Positions 22,359-30,567 of a DNA stretch of 64,000 nt are shown here, one piece after another. The stretch is from Rhodopseudomonas palustris JSC-3b (GTDB lineage: Bacteria > Pseudomonadota > Alphaproteobacteria > Rhizobiales > Xanthobacteraceae). Location: NCBI GenBank assembly GCA_000504425.1, contig KI632513.1, positions 2,112,386 through 2,176,385 of the forward strand, in the 5' to 3' direction. The position numbers and the translations under genes are program-made. The notes under the pieces were generated by a model. The model did no database searches and had not been told where the DNA came from. It saw nothing but the letters and a program-made list of their open reading frames with translations. Positions within the stretch are counted from its first letter, which is position 1. Every line of letters starts with the position of its first letter.

Positions 22359-22684
22359 GCGCTCCCCGCCAAGTGCATCCGGCAGAGACTGAAGAGACCC
22401 ACGACGATCTCTTGTTCAAGGACTCGTATGCTCACCAGGACATCGAGCTCTATGGCAACAGGCTGCGCACCTTGTCGTGGATGATGCGGTGCGTCGCCCA
22501 AGACCCTACGTTCCCGCCACCGGAGGGGATCGACGTGCACGACGCAATCGACGTGACCATGGAAGTCTTGGACAAGCGCGCCGCCGAACTGGACGAGCTG
22601 GCAGAGCGCGTGCGGCGGCATGTGAACCGGGTATCCCCCAAAACGCCGCTTCCGGCAGGGGCGTTCGCACCGTCTAGGCAATAG
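22355..22684 (+). CDS. Hypothetical phage early protein
   Basis: A 109-residue charged protein; its last third (LDKRAAELDELAERVRRHVN) looks like an amphipathic helix or short coiled coil. Start overlaps the previous stop, and it ends 11 bp before the GemA-like gene. No family recognised. Confidence 0.6.
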   Translation: MSAPRQVHPAETEETHDDLLFKDSYAHQDIELYGNRLRTLSWMMRCVAQDPTFPPPEGIDVHDAIDVTMEVLDKRAAELDELAERVRRHVNRVSPKTPLPAGAFAPSRQ

Positions 22685-22695
22685 GACGACTGACC

Positions 22696-23121
22696 ATGAC
22701 CCCGGCCCAGATCGCCCTGGTTCACCTCGCCAAAAAGCGGCTGGGCTGGGACGACGACATGTACCGCGCCGTCCTGTTCAAGCTGGGCGGCGTGTTGAGT
22801 GCGAAGGAGCTGGACCAGGACGGCTTCGCCCTGGTCATGGAATACGCCAACTCCTGGGGTTTCCGTTCCGATTGGCGGGAACGGACCTATGGCAAGCGGC
22901 GGGGTATGGCGTCGCCGAAACAGGTCGATCTCATCCGAGACCTGTGGCGGAAATGGTCAGGGGCCGACGATGACGCCGGCCTCAACAGATGGCTTGAACG
23001 ATCATTTGGGGTGGCGGCGCTGCGCTTCGCCACGCCGGACGTGGCGTCAAAGGCGATCACCGCCCTTCGCAGCATGATCCAGCGCAAGAAGAAGGAAAAG
23101 GCGGCAACCGGGGGGCCGTGA
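22696..23121 (+). CDS. GemA-like regulatory protein (DUF1018, Mu gp16 family)
   Basis: A 141-residue protein matching the Mu gp16/GemA family: QIALVHLAKKRLGWDDDMYRAVL at the start, then ASPKQVDLIRDLWRKWS and LNRWLERSFGVAALRF. GemA modulates host gene expression and replication in Mu infection. AGGA precedes the ATG. It closes the early operon and is followed by a terminator hairpin. Confidence 0.8.
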   Translation: MTPAQIALVHLAKKRLGWDDDMYRAVLFKLGGVLSAKELDQDGFALVMEYANSWGFRSDWRERTYGKRRGMASPKQVDLIRDLWRKWSGADDDAGLNRWLERSFGVAALRFATPDVASKAITALRSMIQRKKKEKAATGGP

Positions 23122-23191
23122 CCTCCCCGCGTCCACCTGGAACGGATACACGTGTCTCGGCTGCCGACCCCACCATAGCGGCAGCCGAGGA

Positions 23192-23222
23192 AAAACGCCA
23201 GCGGAGCCCGCTGGCGCGTTTT
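23192..23222 (+). terminator. Terminator-like hairpin after the early operon
   Basis: CGCCAGCGG and CCGCTGGCG pair around an AGC loop, followed by CGTTTT. The remainder of 23122-23532 has no gene I can support; in full Mu-like phages late-promoter, lysis and packaging genes would lie here. Confidence 0.65.
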
Positions 23223-23532
23223 GGCCCCGATCCGCGGCCCGACATCATTCGGCCGGAAATAGCGCGCCAGAACGTTAAAGAGCTGCTTTTACTCCGCTGT
23301 TATCGAACGGACGTCCCCGCCCCGCCGACAGGACGCTTCCCCACCCCGAAAACCCGCTGCTGACACCTGTCAGCGGCCTGTCGATCATCAGCCTTGCATA
23401 GCGTGGGATTTGTGAGCGCCGGTTCAGAGCGCCGGTCGGTCGCACCATCACGGGCGATGGACGGAGGCGGGGTCGCGGACGAACCGACCCCGCCTCTAGC
23501 CCGCCCCTCACGACAGCAAGAGAGTACCCGGC

Positions 23533-24504
23533 ATGGCCTATAATCGCCCGTTCACCGTCAATCCCGTGATGACGGCCATTGCGGTCGGCTATCGCAATCC
23601 CGACTACACGCTGATCGCCGACAAGGTACTGCCTTATGCGAAGGTCGGTGAGGAGAAGTTCACCTACACCGAATATCCGCTCGCCGAGAGCTTCAACGTG
23701 CCAACCGATTTGCAGGTGGGCCGGATGAGCCAGCCGACCCGCGTCGAATTTTCCGGCGTGCAGAAGACCGGCGAGGTCAATGATTGGGGCGTCGACTCGG
23801 TCATTCCGCAGACCGATATCGACACGGCGGAGCGGCAACGCAAAGCCAATGGCGACCTCTACGATCCCCGGCTTCGGGCTATCGAAGGCCTGACCGACAT
23901 CATCGATCTTGGGCACGAAGTCCGCACCGCGCGACTCGTGTTCAACGCCAACACCTACAGTCCGCAACGCAAGATCATGCTGTCCGGAACTTCGCAGCTC
24001 TCCGACCACGAGAACTCCGATCCGCTTGCAGTGTTCGACGCGGCGATGGGCGGAACGTTGGTGTTCAAGCCCAACACCGCTGTGTTCGGTGATGCCGCTT
24101 GGCGCAAGGTTCGCGCACACCCGCAGTTGGTCAAGGCTGTGCGGGGCGGGCTGTCCGGCGAAGGGCGCATCACGCGGGAAGAATTCGCGAAGCTCTTTGA
24201 GCTGCGGAATGTGTTGGTCGGCGAAGGCTGGCTGAACACTGCCCGCAAGGGGAAGGAGCCGGTTTTGGAACGGGTGTGGGGGCCGCACTGCGCCTTTCTG
24301 CACATCGCCACCAGCCCGGCCACCGACAAGACGGTGACGTTCGGCTACACCGCCCGGCTTGGCACCCGGCGGTCCGGGAGCTATCAAGACCCGAGCATCG
24401 GCATCGACGGCGCCGAAATCGTCCGGGTCGCCGAGCAGGCGAAGGAGCTGATCATCGCTCCGGATGTCGGTTACTTCATCGAAAACATCGTTGCCGAGAG
24501 CTGA
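23533..24504 (+). CDS. Phage major capsid protein
   Basis: A 323-residue protein resembling capsid proteins of Mu-like and other tailed phages: start AYNRPFTVNPVMTAIAVGYR, middle IDLGHEVRTARLVFNANTY, then TAVFGDAAWRKVRAHPQLV and VWGPHCAFLHIATSP, end IIAPDVGYFIENIVAES. The length is normal and the frame intact. It lies directly before the Mor-like gene, which is not the usual place. Confidence 0.78.
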   Translation: MAYNRPFTVNPVMTAIAVGYRNPDYTLIADKVLPYAKVGEEKFTYTEYPLAESFNVPTDLQVGRMSQPTRVEFSGVQKTGEVNDWGVDSVIPQTDIDTAERQRKANGDLYDPRLRAIEGLTDIIDLGHEVRTARLVFNANTYSPQRKIMLSGTSQLSDHENSDPLAVFDAAMGGTLVFKPNTAVFGDAAWRKVRAHPQLVKAVRGGLSGEGRITREEFAKLFELRNVLVGEGWLNTARKGKEPVLERVWGPHCAFLHIATSPATDKTVTFGYTARLGTRRSGSYQDPSIGIDGAEIVRVAEQAKELIIAPDVGYFIENIVAES

Positions 24505-24510
24505 CGACCG

Positions 24511-24942
24511 ATGCAGCGGGAACGCTTCCCCGGTGTCCTCGGCGAGATCGCCGAGGTTGCCGGCGAAGAGGCGGCGGCGAAGATCGGCGCCGCCTACGGC
24601 GGCACGCGCAAGCGTATCCCCGCCGAGCTTCCCCTTGGTGTCCATTGGCTAGCTGATTGCGTAGGGCGGAAAGCCGGAAGTGTCATCTGTCGATATTTCC
24701 GGCAGATGAGCCCGGCGGGGCGCTATCGTGGCATCTACCTGCTCATTCCTCGCGGCGGCGACAAGCAGGCGAGACTTCATAATCGGATCATCCAACTCTC
24801 GGCCAAAGGATGGTCGGCCGCGCGGATCGCGTGTGCGTTGAAGCTGACTGAAAGATGCATCTACCGCCATCGGGCTGAGGAACGGAAAAAAATGAAATCG
24901 AGCACGCGGCAGCTGTGGCTGCCGCCGCGCGACAAGCGTTAG
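24511..24942 (+). CDS. Mor-family transcription activator
   Basis: A 143-residue protein with the Mor/C layout: an N-terminal dimerisation part ILGEIAEVAG-like GVLGEIAEVAGEEAAAKIGA with the family's AYGGTRKRIP strand, then a C-terminal HTH (IIQLSAKGWSAARIACALKL and TERCIYRH). Mor activates the middle promoter in Mu, turning on C and the late genes. It begins six bases after the capsid stop. In Mu it precedes all structural genes, so its position is odd. Confidence 0.75.
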   Translation: MQRERFPGVLGEIAEVAGEEAAAKIGAAYGGTRKRIPAELPLGVHWLADCVGRKAGSVICRYFRQMSPAGRYRGIYLLIPRGGDKQARLHNRIIQLSAKGWSAARIACALKLTERCIYRHRAEERKKMKSSTRQLWLPPRDKR

Positions 24943-24950
24943 AGGCAAGA

Positions 24951-25523
24951 ATGAACGTTGTCATGCTGGACGCGCTCGCCGTCGATGGCGCCCCCAACCT
25001 TGTCAAGGTCGCGCCGCGCGGCCCCGTGCAGACCCGCGACGGACGATCCTACACATTCGTTCCGGAGGTGCTGGTTGCGCGCTTCGCCTCCGACGGCATC
25101 GATCTTCCGGTGGACATCGATCACAGCATTGCGCGCAACTCGCAGTCGGGCGACCGCGCCGATGCGGTCGGTTGGGTGAAGAAATTGCAGGCCCGTGCCG
25201 ATGGTCTTTACGCGCATGTCGAATGGCTACAGAGCGGCCTTTCCGTGCTGGCGTCGCGGACGCATCGCTTCATCAGCCCGACCTTTCACCACGACGCGAG
25301 CGGCAACGCGACATGGTTGCATTCGATCGCGCTCGTTGCCGCACCGGCTCTTTCCATGCCGGCGATCGCGTCCGCGAGCGTTTCGGCCGCTATGACCTCC
25401 GCCCCTGATCCGGTGGAGCTGGCCGCCGCCGCGCGCAATTACTTGGAAGCGCGCGCGTCACTCGGAATCAAGATGTCGTTCGCCGACGCCGTGATGGCGG
25501 TCTCAGGTGGCTTGGCTCATTAG
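24951..25523 (+). CDS. Mu gpI-like prohead protease (shortened)
   Basis: A 190-residue protein with the Mu I-protein fold: GIDLPVDIDHSIA, GWVKKLQARADGLYAHVEW, SHRF-like RTHRFISPTFHHD and LHSIALVAAPALSMPA. In Mu, gpI (361 residues) is the head protease and its C-terminal part is the scaffold Z. Here the scaffold region between about residue 145 and the end is very short, though the terminal LGIKMSFADAVMAV still looks like a family end, so an internal deletion is likely. Confidence 0.72.
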   Translation: MNVVMLDALAVDGAPNLVKVAPRGPVQTRDGRSYTFVPEVLVARFASDGIDLPVDIDHSIARNSQSGDRADAVGWVKKLQARADGLYAHVEWLQSGLSVLASRTHRFISPTFHHDASGNATWLHSIALVAAPALSMPAIASASVSAAMTSAPDPVELAAAARNYLEARASLGIKMSFADAVMAVSGGLAH

Positions 25524-25540
25524 CAGCGGAGGGCTGTCCC

Positions 25541-27607
25541 ATGTCCAATCTCGACGTTGCGCTTCGCCTTCGGATGATCAACCAAATTGGCGGACCTGCG
25601 AAGGACGCTAAGCGCGAGCTGGAAGGCATCGGCACCGCGGCGAAGAAGCTCGACGGCGCTAAAGCCGAGCGGTTGGCGCGCGATCTGGGCAAGACACGGA
25701 TCGAGGCGAAGGGCGCCGGAAGCGCACTGCAAAACGTCAGCTTGGGAGCCAAGAAGCTCGACAGCACACAGGCCGACCGTCTTGCGGCGCGACTGCGCAC
25801 GGCAACGGCCCAATCTGACCGCCTTGCGCAAAGCATGCGCCGCGTGCGGGCCGAAGCGCATGCCGTCGAGGGCGGGCACGCGGGGGCAGGTGCGGCGTCG
25901 TTCCTCGCGGCCGGTGGCAAGATGCTGGGCGCTATCGGTGGCACATATGCGGCCTATCAAGGTGCAGCCGCAGTGAAGCGTAGCTTTCAAGACTTCGCCG
26001 AACTCGACCGGCGCATGACGCGGCTCGGCATCACGGCTGAAGCGACATCAGCGCAGGTCAAGGGCGCGACAGCCAACGTGCGAGCCTGGGCACAGAAATA
26101 CGCTATGCCCGTCGAAGAAGTTTTTCTCGGCTTGGAAGACTTGGTGACGCAGGGCAAGGAGTTGCCGGTTGCGGAAGCGATGCTGGATCCGATCGTGCAA
26201 GCGGCACAGGCCTCTGGCGCCGCCGTCAAGGACATGTCGGGCACCGCTGGCGCGATGCTGAACAACCTTAAGATCAAGGCCGAGCAGTTGCCCGAGGCAT
26301 TCGACAAGCTCGCTTATGCCGGCAAAAAGGGACAGTTCGAGCTCAAGGGCATGGCTCAATATTTCCCGGAGCTGGGAGCGAACTGGGCGCGTGCCGGGCA
26401 GGAGGGAATCGGTCGCCTCGCCGATCTCGCGGCCGCGTTGCAGACCGTGAGAAAACAGACCGGCTCCGATGAGAAGACCTTCAATGGCATTCGCGATCTG
26501 TTGACAAAGATCGATTCGACCGACGTCCAGAACAATTTCAAAAAGATGGGCGTCGACCTTGAAAAGGAGCTGCGGCGGGCGAAGAAGGAGGGCAAGCCGC
26601 TCTTCGACACGATCATTGAACTGACGGAGCGGGCGACCAAGAATGACATGTCGTTGCTTCCAAAGCTGTTCACCGAGAACGAGTCTCGGACGGCGATCAA
26701 CGCACTTATTGCCTTGAAGCACGAATTCCGTTCGCTTCGCTCGGAGATCAATACCAAGTCCGCAGGCACCATCATTAACGACATCGTTCCAGTGACGAAC
26801 GACGCCCAGGCGTCAATTCAACGACTGGCTAATGCTTGGTCTGCTGCGGGCACTGCGGTCGGGAAATTCGTCGCCGAGGCTACGCCAGCGGTGCCTCTCT
26901 TGGAGCGGATTTCGCGCGGCATTGATAGCGCGCGCGAATATATGTCCGGCGAAGGCGACAAGAAGGACGCAAAGAAGGATGAGCCGCGGGTCGATCAGCC
27001 GGCGGGGCCGAAATCATCCTATCCCGGTCGCTTTCAGGGCGCGGCGCATGCCAAAGCAACGCGCGAAGCCCTGATTGGTCCGATCGCTCCGAAATCATCG
27101 TTTCCGGGCCGTTTTCAGGGTGCCGCACATGCTGCGGCCAAGGCGCAACACGAGCGCGAAGTTCGGGCGGCGACTGTGGCCCGCGGTCCGATGACGCCGC
27201 GCCCCATTGAGCGCAACTTCACGCCCTTGCCGCACGTGCGCAACTATTCTCCCCGCCCGAAGGAGGTCGCCTCCGAAGCCGAGGAAGCGATGCGGCGCAT
27301 CAACCGTGTGATCTCCAGCGAGGGGGCGAAGGCGATCGCCGAGACCAAATCGATCACCGATCAAATCAAGGCCATCTTTAACTTCACGGTCTCGCCGACG
27401 ATCTCTCCGCGGTTGGGCGGAACGCACAAACCGTCCACCGCGCCGGCTGCATCCGGCAAGCAAGCAGCGGCTGGCGGTCGGGTGCACATCGTCAACCACA
27501 TCACCGTGAACGGCGCCGGCAAGGATGGCCGGCAGATCGCTGCGGCAATTGGCCGGCAGTTCGCCCAGCTCGGCAACGCCAATTCGGCGCTGTTCGACAT
27601 CGGATGA
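25541..27607 (+). CDS. Phage tail tape measure protein (TP901 type)
   Basis: A 688-residue protein. Residues 1-110 are coiled-coil-like (ELEGIGTAAKKLDGAKAERL). A glycine-rich hydrophobic stretch follows, then the tape-measure core (AELDRRMTRLGITAEATSAQ, MSGTAGAMLNNLKIKAEQLP, QYFPELGANW). Near residues 490 and 517 a duplicated block reads KSSYPGRFQGAAHA and KSSFPGRFQGAAHA. The C-terminus ends in a HIVNHITVNG strand. Tape measures set tail length, yet no tail tube, sheath or chaperone gene accompanies it. Confidence 0.82.
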   Translation: MSNLDVALRLRMINQIGGPAKDAKRELEGIGTAAKKLDGAKAERLARDLGKTRIEAKGAGSALQNVSLGAKKLDSTQADRLAARLRTATAQSDRLAQSMRRVRAEAHAVEGGHAGAGAASFLAAGGKMLGAIGGTYAAYQGAAAVKRSFQDFAELDRRMTRLGITAEATSAQVKGATANVRAWAQKYAMPVEEVFLGLEDLVTQGKELPVAEAMLDPIVQAAQASGAAVKDMSGTAGAMLNNLKIKAEQLPEAFDKLAYAGKKGQFELKGMAQYFPELGANWARAGQEGIGRLADLAAALQTVRKQTGSDEKTFNGIRDLLTKIDSTDVQNNFKKMGVDLEKELRRAKKEGKPLFDTIIELTERATKNDMSLLPKLFTENESRTAINALIALKHEFRSLRSEINTKSAGTIINDIVPVTNDAQASIQRLANAWSAAGTAVGKFVAEATPAVPLLERISRGIDSAREYMSGEGDKKDAKKDEPRVDQPAGPKSSYPGRFQGAAHAKATREALIGPIAPKSSFPGRFQGAAHAAAKAQHEREVRAATVARGPMTPRPIERNFTPLPHVRNYSPRPKEVASEAEEAMRRINRVISSEGAKAIAETKSITDQIKAIFNFTVSPTISPRLGGTHKPSTAPAASGKQAAAGGRVHIVNHITVNGAGKDGRQIAAAIGRQFAQLGNANSALFDIG

Positions 27608-27611
27608 GCCC

Positions 27612-27953
27612 ATGGAACAACCGATCTATGCAACGCTGGCGGGGGTCGAACTGGTCACTATCCCGGTAACGGAATACGCCGATTTGCTGGACTGCCGCCG
27701 CCGGTTGGCGGAATTGACGCTCGTTCAAGAGGGCTTAAAAGGCCGTTCCCGGTCTCCGATTGAGGATGATCCGGAGGTGGCGGTCTTCCTCGCCGAGCGG
27801 ATTGGACGGATCGGCATTCCTGCCATCCGAGCCGAGTGCATTGCAGCCTTCGGAGCGGAGCGAACCCCCAGCCGATCGGCCATCTATCGGTATCAAGGTC
27901 GCGCTCGAATTCGCTGGAAGGTGGCCAAGCCCATCCCACAACGTCCGGGATGA
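27612..27953 (+). CDS. Hypothetical phage protein with HTH-like C-terminus
   Basis: A 113-residue protein starting four bases after the tape-measure stop. The second half, IPAIRAECIAAFGAERTPSR followed by SAIYRYQ, looks like a helix-turn-helix. It is the last gene before the right end of the element. Function unknown. Confidence 0.5.
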   Translation: MEQPIYATLAGVELVTIPVTEYADLLDCRRRLAELTLVQEGLKGRSRSPIEDDPEVAVFLAERIGRIGIPAIRAECIAAFGAERTPSRSAIYRYQGRARIRWKVAKPIPQRPG

Positions 27954-27969
27954 TCCCGCGGAATCCCGC

Positions 27970-28001
27970 CTAAAACGACACGGAAACCTTGAAAACGACA
28001 A
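27970..28001 (-). repeat. Right terminal repeats of the Mu-like element
   Basis: Two copies of AAAACGACA spaced 20 bp apart (27972-27980 and 27992-28000), inverted relative to the left end. Paired sites at the right end recall the adjacent R1 and R2 sites of Mu. Confidence 0.6.
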
Positions 28002-28019
28002 GGATCAGAAACGGTTCCA

Positions 28020-28151
28020 ATGGCGATTGATCTGAAAGACCTCGAGCAGCGGCTGAGCAAGCTCGAAAAGCAGTTTCATCAGTTCAAGGATGATGTCGAA
28101 ACGGCGCTCGACAAGATCAATGATCGGCTGAGAAAGCTCGAACGGGACTAA
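28020..28151 (+). CDS. Small coiled-coil protein
   Basis: A 43-residue ORF, MAIDLKDLEQRLSKLEKQF at the start and INDRLRKLERD at the end, with clear heptad spacing of leucines. It begins 20 bp outside the right end of the Mu-like element, so its original promoter may have been displaced. Could be a host gene or a very small phage gene. Confidence 0.5.
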   Translation: MAIDLKDLEQRLSKLEKQFHQFKDDVETALDKINDRLRKLERD

Positions 28152-28177
28152 GCGCCGCAGCGCGGCGGCGCTCAAAG

Positions 28178-28261
28178 GATCGCAGCGGCAAGATCACAGT
28201 TGCGGGATCTCAGTAGCAAGATCTCAGTTGCGGATTCTCAGTGGCGAGACGCAGCGGCGGG
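28178..28261. repeat. Six-unit 14-bp tandem repeat
   Basis: Six units in exact 14-bp register; the clearest is GATCTCAGTTGCGG at 28220-28233. Units differ by a few bases each. It lies between the coiled-coil ORF and the SMR gene. Confidence 0.75.
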
Positions 28262-28278
28262 ATTGCTTACGCCCGGCT

Positions 28279-28608
28279 TCAATGCCCCGCGGCATTGGAG
28301 AACAGGTTGATGACGATCACCCCGCCGATGATCATCGCGATGCCGCACAGCGCGGCAATGTCGAGCTTCTGCCCCATAAACGCCCAGGCCGCCGCGGCGA
28401 TCAGCACCACGCCGACCCCGGACCAGATGGCATAGGCGATCCCGGTCGGCAGCGTGCGCAGCGTCAGCGACAGGAAATAGAACGACACGCCATAGCCGAC
28501 CACGGTCAGCAGCGTCGGCCCGAGCTTGGTAAAACCATCCGACAATTTTAGGAAGGTGGTGCCGATTACTTCGGCGATAATCGCGATCAGCAGAAAAACA
28601 TAGGTCAT
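28279..28608 (-). CDS. SMR family multidrug efflux protein
   Basis: A 109-residue four-helix membrane protein of the EmrE/QacE type: FLLIAIIAEVIGTTFLKLSD with the essential membrane glutamate (E14), then LPTGIAYAIWSGVGVVLIAA. SMR proteins exchange protons for cationic drugs as antiparallel dimers. A single-gene unit. Confidence 0.93.
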   Translation of the reverse strand: MTYVFLLIAIIAEVIGTTFLKLSDGFTKLGPTLLTVVGYGVSFYFLSLTLRTLPTGIAYAIWSGVGVVLIAAAAWAFMGQKLDIAALCGIAMIIGGVIVINLFSNAAGH

Positions 28609-28642
28609 CGGCGTTCGCTCACAGGGTCTGCCGCAGGGCTGG

Positions 28643-28708
28643 TTCCAGAATCAGAACCGCGCGGTTCGTTTCAGGCCTAACGCTTTTTCATGACGCGAAC
28701 AGGAAATG
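28643..28708. repeat. Decayed copy of dispersed repeat C
   Basis: TTCCAGAATCAGAACCG and CGCTTTTTCATGACGCGAAC match the two halves of the family C repeat; the spacer is shorter. No gene is supported in 28609-28888. Confidence 0.5.
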
Positions 28709-28888
28709 ACGCAGCGCGAGCGCAACGCACATCCGTGATCAGCGCCCGCCCGGTTCCTTTAGAAAGCGCTGGCTTTCGCGCGCCACAGGTCCATACTCGC
28801 CGCCTTACGGGACAGCCGCCGCCGGCATTGACCGGCCATTGCGACCACAACGCGCGCTCCCGACACCCTGCAAGGGAGGACGTAGCGC

Positions 28889-29089
28889 ATGACCCAACAG
28901 CGGGTGATCGATCTGTTATCATTGAGCGCCGCCGAGCTTGAAGCGGAAGCAACCCGGCTGCGTCACGAAGCGCAAACGCTGCCAGGCGGCGCTGAGCGCA
29001 ACGATCTGCTGATCGAAGCACGGCATCTCGAAGCCGCCGCGCACCTTGACGGCTGGCTGAACTCGCCAGGATTGCAGCCGCCACGCTGA
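28889..29089 (+). CDS. Small hypothetical protein
   Basis: A 66-residue acidic helical protein (LLSLSAAELEAEATRLRHEA). A strong GGGAGG ribosome site precedes the ATG. No domain recognised. Confidence 0.6.
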   Translation: MTQQRVIDLLSLSAAELEAEATRLRHEAQTLPGGAERNDLLIEARHLEAAAHLDGWLNSPGLQPPR

Positions 29090-29149
29090 GCGGCAGCTTG
29101 CCGCCGCAGCGATCCGATCGCCTGGTCAGGACCGCGGCGGCGCGCTTGA

Positions 29150-29332
29150 TCATTTCGGCTGCGGCAGGCTCCAGATGATCGCCAGCATCACCGGCACGGT
29201 GATGGCAGAGAACATCAGCCATTTCAGGATGCCGGCGCCGACGCTGCGGCGGAATGCGCGCAAGATCGGATAGGTGGTGATGATCCACGGCAGCACCAGA
29301 CCGATCACGACGGCATAGAGATAAAGATTCAT
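29150..29332 (-). CDS. Small two-helix membrane protein
   Basis: A 60-residue protein with two hydrophobic helices (LYAVVIGLVLPWIITTYPIL and KWLMFSAITVPVMLAIIW) joined by a basic loop. GAGAGG precedes the ATG. Function unknown. Confidence 0.65.
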   Translation of the reverse strand: MNLYLYAVVIGLVLPWIITTYPILRAFRRSVGAGILKWLMFSAITVPVMLAIIWSLPQPK

Positions 29333-29459
29333 CAGGCAGCCTCTCCGGCGTACGGTTCACATGGACGTACGGTTCATATGGCGCCAGCTTGCTACAATGC
29401 GCAGCCGCAGCGTCAATTGATCTTTCGCAGGCGGCGACCGAACGCCGCTCGCGGCCGGT

Positions 29460-29651
29460 TCAGTGCCCGTGCTCCAGCTCCAGCTGGTGCAGCGCCGAGC
29501 ACGGATAGCTGCGGCCATCCGGCGCGATGATCTCGACATTCCAGCAGCCGTCGGCCAGCAGCTCGTTGGCCTTTTTGATCGCCGCGGCGACCGTTTCACG
29601 ATGCAGCGACAGCGCCCCAGAGGTGTCGACGGCGTTGATATGGAAAGTCAT
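29460..29651 (-). CDS. Small hypothetical protein
   Basis: A 63-residue protein, MTFHINAVDTSGALSLHRET at the start and YPCSALHQLELEHGH at the end, resembling the small DUF-type proteins common in this group. GAGGAG lies just before the ATG at 29651; the longer open frame has no such site. Confidence 0.65.
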   Translation of the reverse strand: MTFHINAVDTSGALSLHRETVAAAIKKANELLADGCWNVEIIAPDGRSYPCSALHQLELEHGH

Positions 29652-29936
29652 GGCGGCACTCCTCGTTGTTCGCTGGAGATCGGCGCTGTTGCCGGCGCCG
29701 ACCCTCGGTCGATCGCCGACCGCAGGCTGCGGCGCCGGGCTGCCCCGCGCCGCGACGCCGATTTGACCACTAAGCGCGTTCGCAATCCCCATAGACTTTC
29801 TGGTTGCTTGCCCAAGGCGGCGCTGGCTGCAAGGCGCCGCGGCTCACGCCTCGTGATGGCCACAGGCCTGCTAGTGCTTGCATTTTGGACCGAACACGAT
29901 TCTGCTGAGGCTTCGCTTGCTTTGCGAGGAACGGCG

Positions 29937-30251
29937 ATGGCCCAGCCCAACCCACAGCCTGCAGCTCATACTCCTGCAGCTCACCCCCCTGCGTCTCACG
30001 CGCCAACGTCTCATACGACGACGCGTCACACCCTGTTTCGCCTCAAGGCAATAGCCAGCGAGCTGCGGGCCCAGCAGGCCACCGACCCGATGCAGCGCCA
30101 GGAATGGGAAGAACTCGCGCACGAATGGCATCTGCTTGCCAATCGCGCCGAGCCGAACCAGCCGCCGGCAACGACGCGCGAGCCGCAGGGTCTCGGCTAT
30201 CACATCGACAACCTGTCCCGGGCGATGCACCAGATCCAGCAGCGCCGCTAA
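29937..30251 (+). CDS. Small hypothetical protein with Ala/Pro/His-rich start
   Basis: A 104-residue protein. Residues 1-32 are low-complexity (HTPAAHPPASHAPTSHTTT); the rest is helical (ELRAQQATDPMQRQEWEELA, HWLLAN-like HEWHLLANRA). AGGA precedes the ATG at 29937. A longer version from an upstream ATG would add a hydrophobic stretch; I prefer the shorter. No family recognised. Confidence 0.5.
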   Translation: MAQPNPQPAAHTPAAHPPASHAPTSHTTTRHTLFRLKAIASELRAQQATDPMQRQEWEELAHEWHLLANRAEPNQPPATTREPQGLGYHIDNLSRAMHQIQQRR

Positions 30252-30567
30252 CCGAGCGCGTTGCCGAGCGCGGCCGCCCCGGCTCGCGCACGACAACGCG
30301 TCACCACATCAGCTTGAAGCTGTGGCTGTGCCTTGAAGCTGCTGCTGTGATGTCATCAAAACCGCCGCCGCTTTGAGCGCGTCACCCCGGCCCTGCCCTC
30401 CCAGATGACCAATTGCCGCGTTAGCTGGCGGTCGCCGGCCAATAATGCGGCACCGTGATTTGAGCGAAATCAACGGTATTCCGAGCAATGTCAGATTAGC
30501 TGACACACCGGCGCATCCGTCGCTGGTGATTGGGTGGACGCTACAAAGAAGTGGAGGGGTCGAGAGG

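Larger units (their letters stand above)
18103..28000. mobile_element. Compact Mu-like transposable element
   Basis: About 9.9 kb bounded by inverted TGTCGTTTT / AAAACGACA ends in the TG...CA form used by Mu transposases. Contents in order: repressor (-), Ner-like, MuA, MuB, two small unknown genes, GemA-like, capsid, Mor-like, protease I-like, tape measure, and a small HTH-like gene. Mu itself is about 37 kb. No terminase, portal, head-morphogenesis, tail sheath/tube, baseplate, fibre or lysis gene is seen. No 5-bp target duplication directly abuts the ends; TCAGAA occurs 4-5 bases outside both ends (18092-18097 and 28005-28010), which may be chance. Confidence 0.8.

Noticed and set aside
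23118-23363. Open frame between GemA-like gene and capsid
   Set aside because: Spans the terminator hairpin, low-complexity product, no ribosome site.
23275-24645. 456-residue open frame antisense to capsid gene
   Set aside because: Capsid frame has family similarity and a proper start; the antisense product has none.
18087-28010. 5-bp target-site duplication flanking the Mu-like element
   Set aside because: Bases directly outside the ends (TTATT and AGGAT) do not match; the shared TCAGAA lies 4-5 bases away and may be chance.
29463-30251. 262-residue version of the gene at 29937
   Set aside because: Its first half overlaps a better-supported gene on the other strand; only the 3' part has a ribosome site and natural composition.
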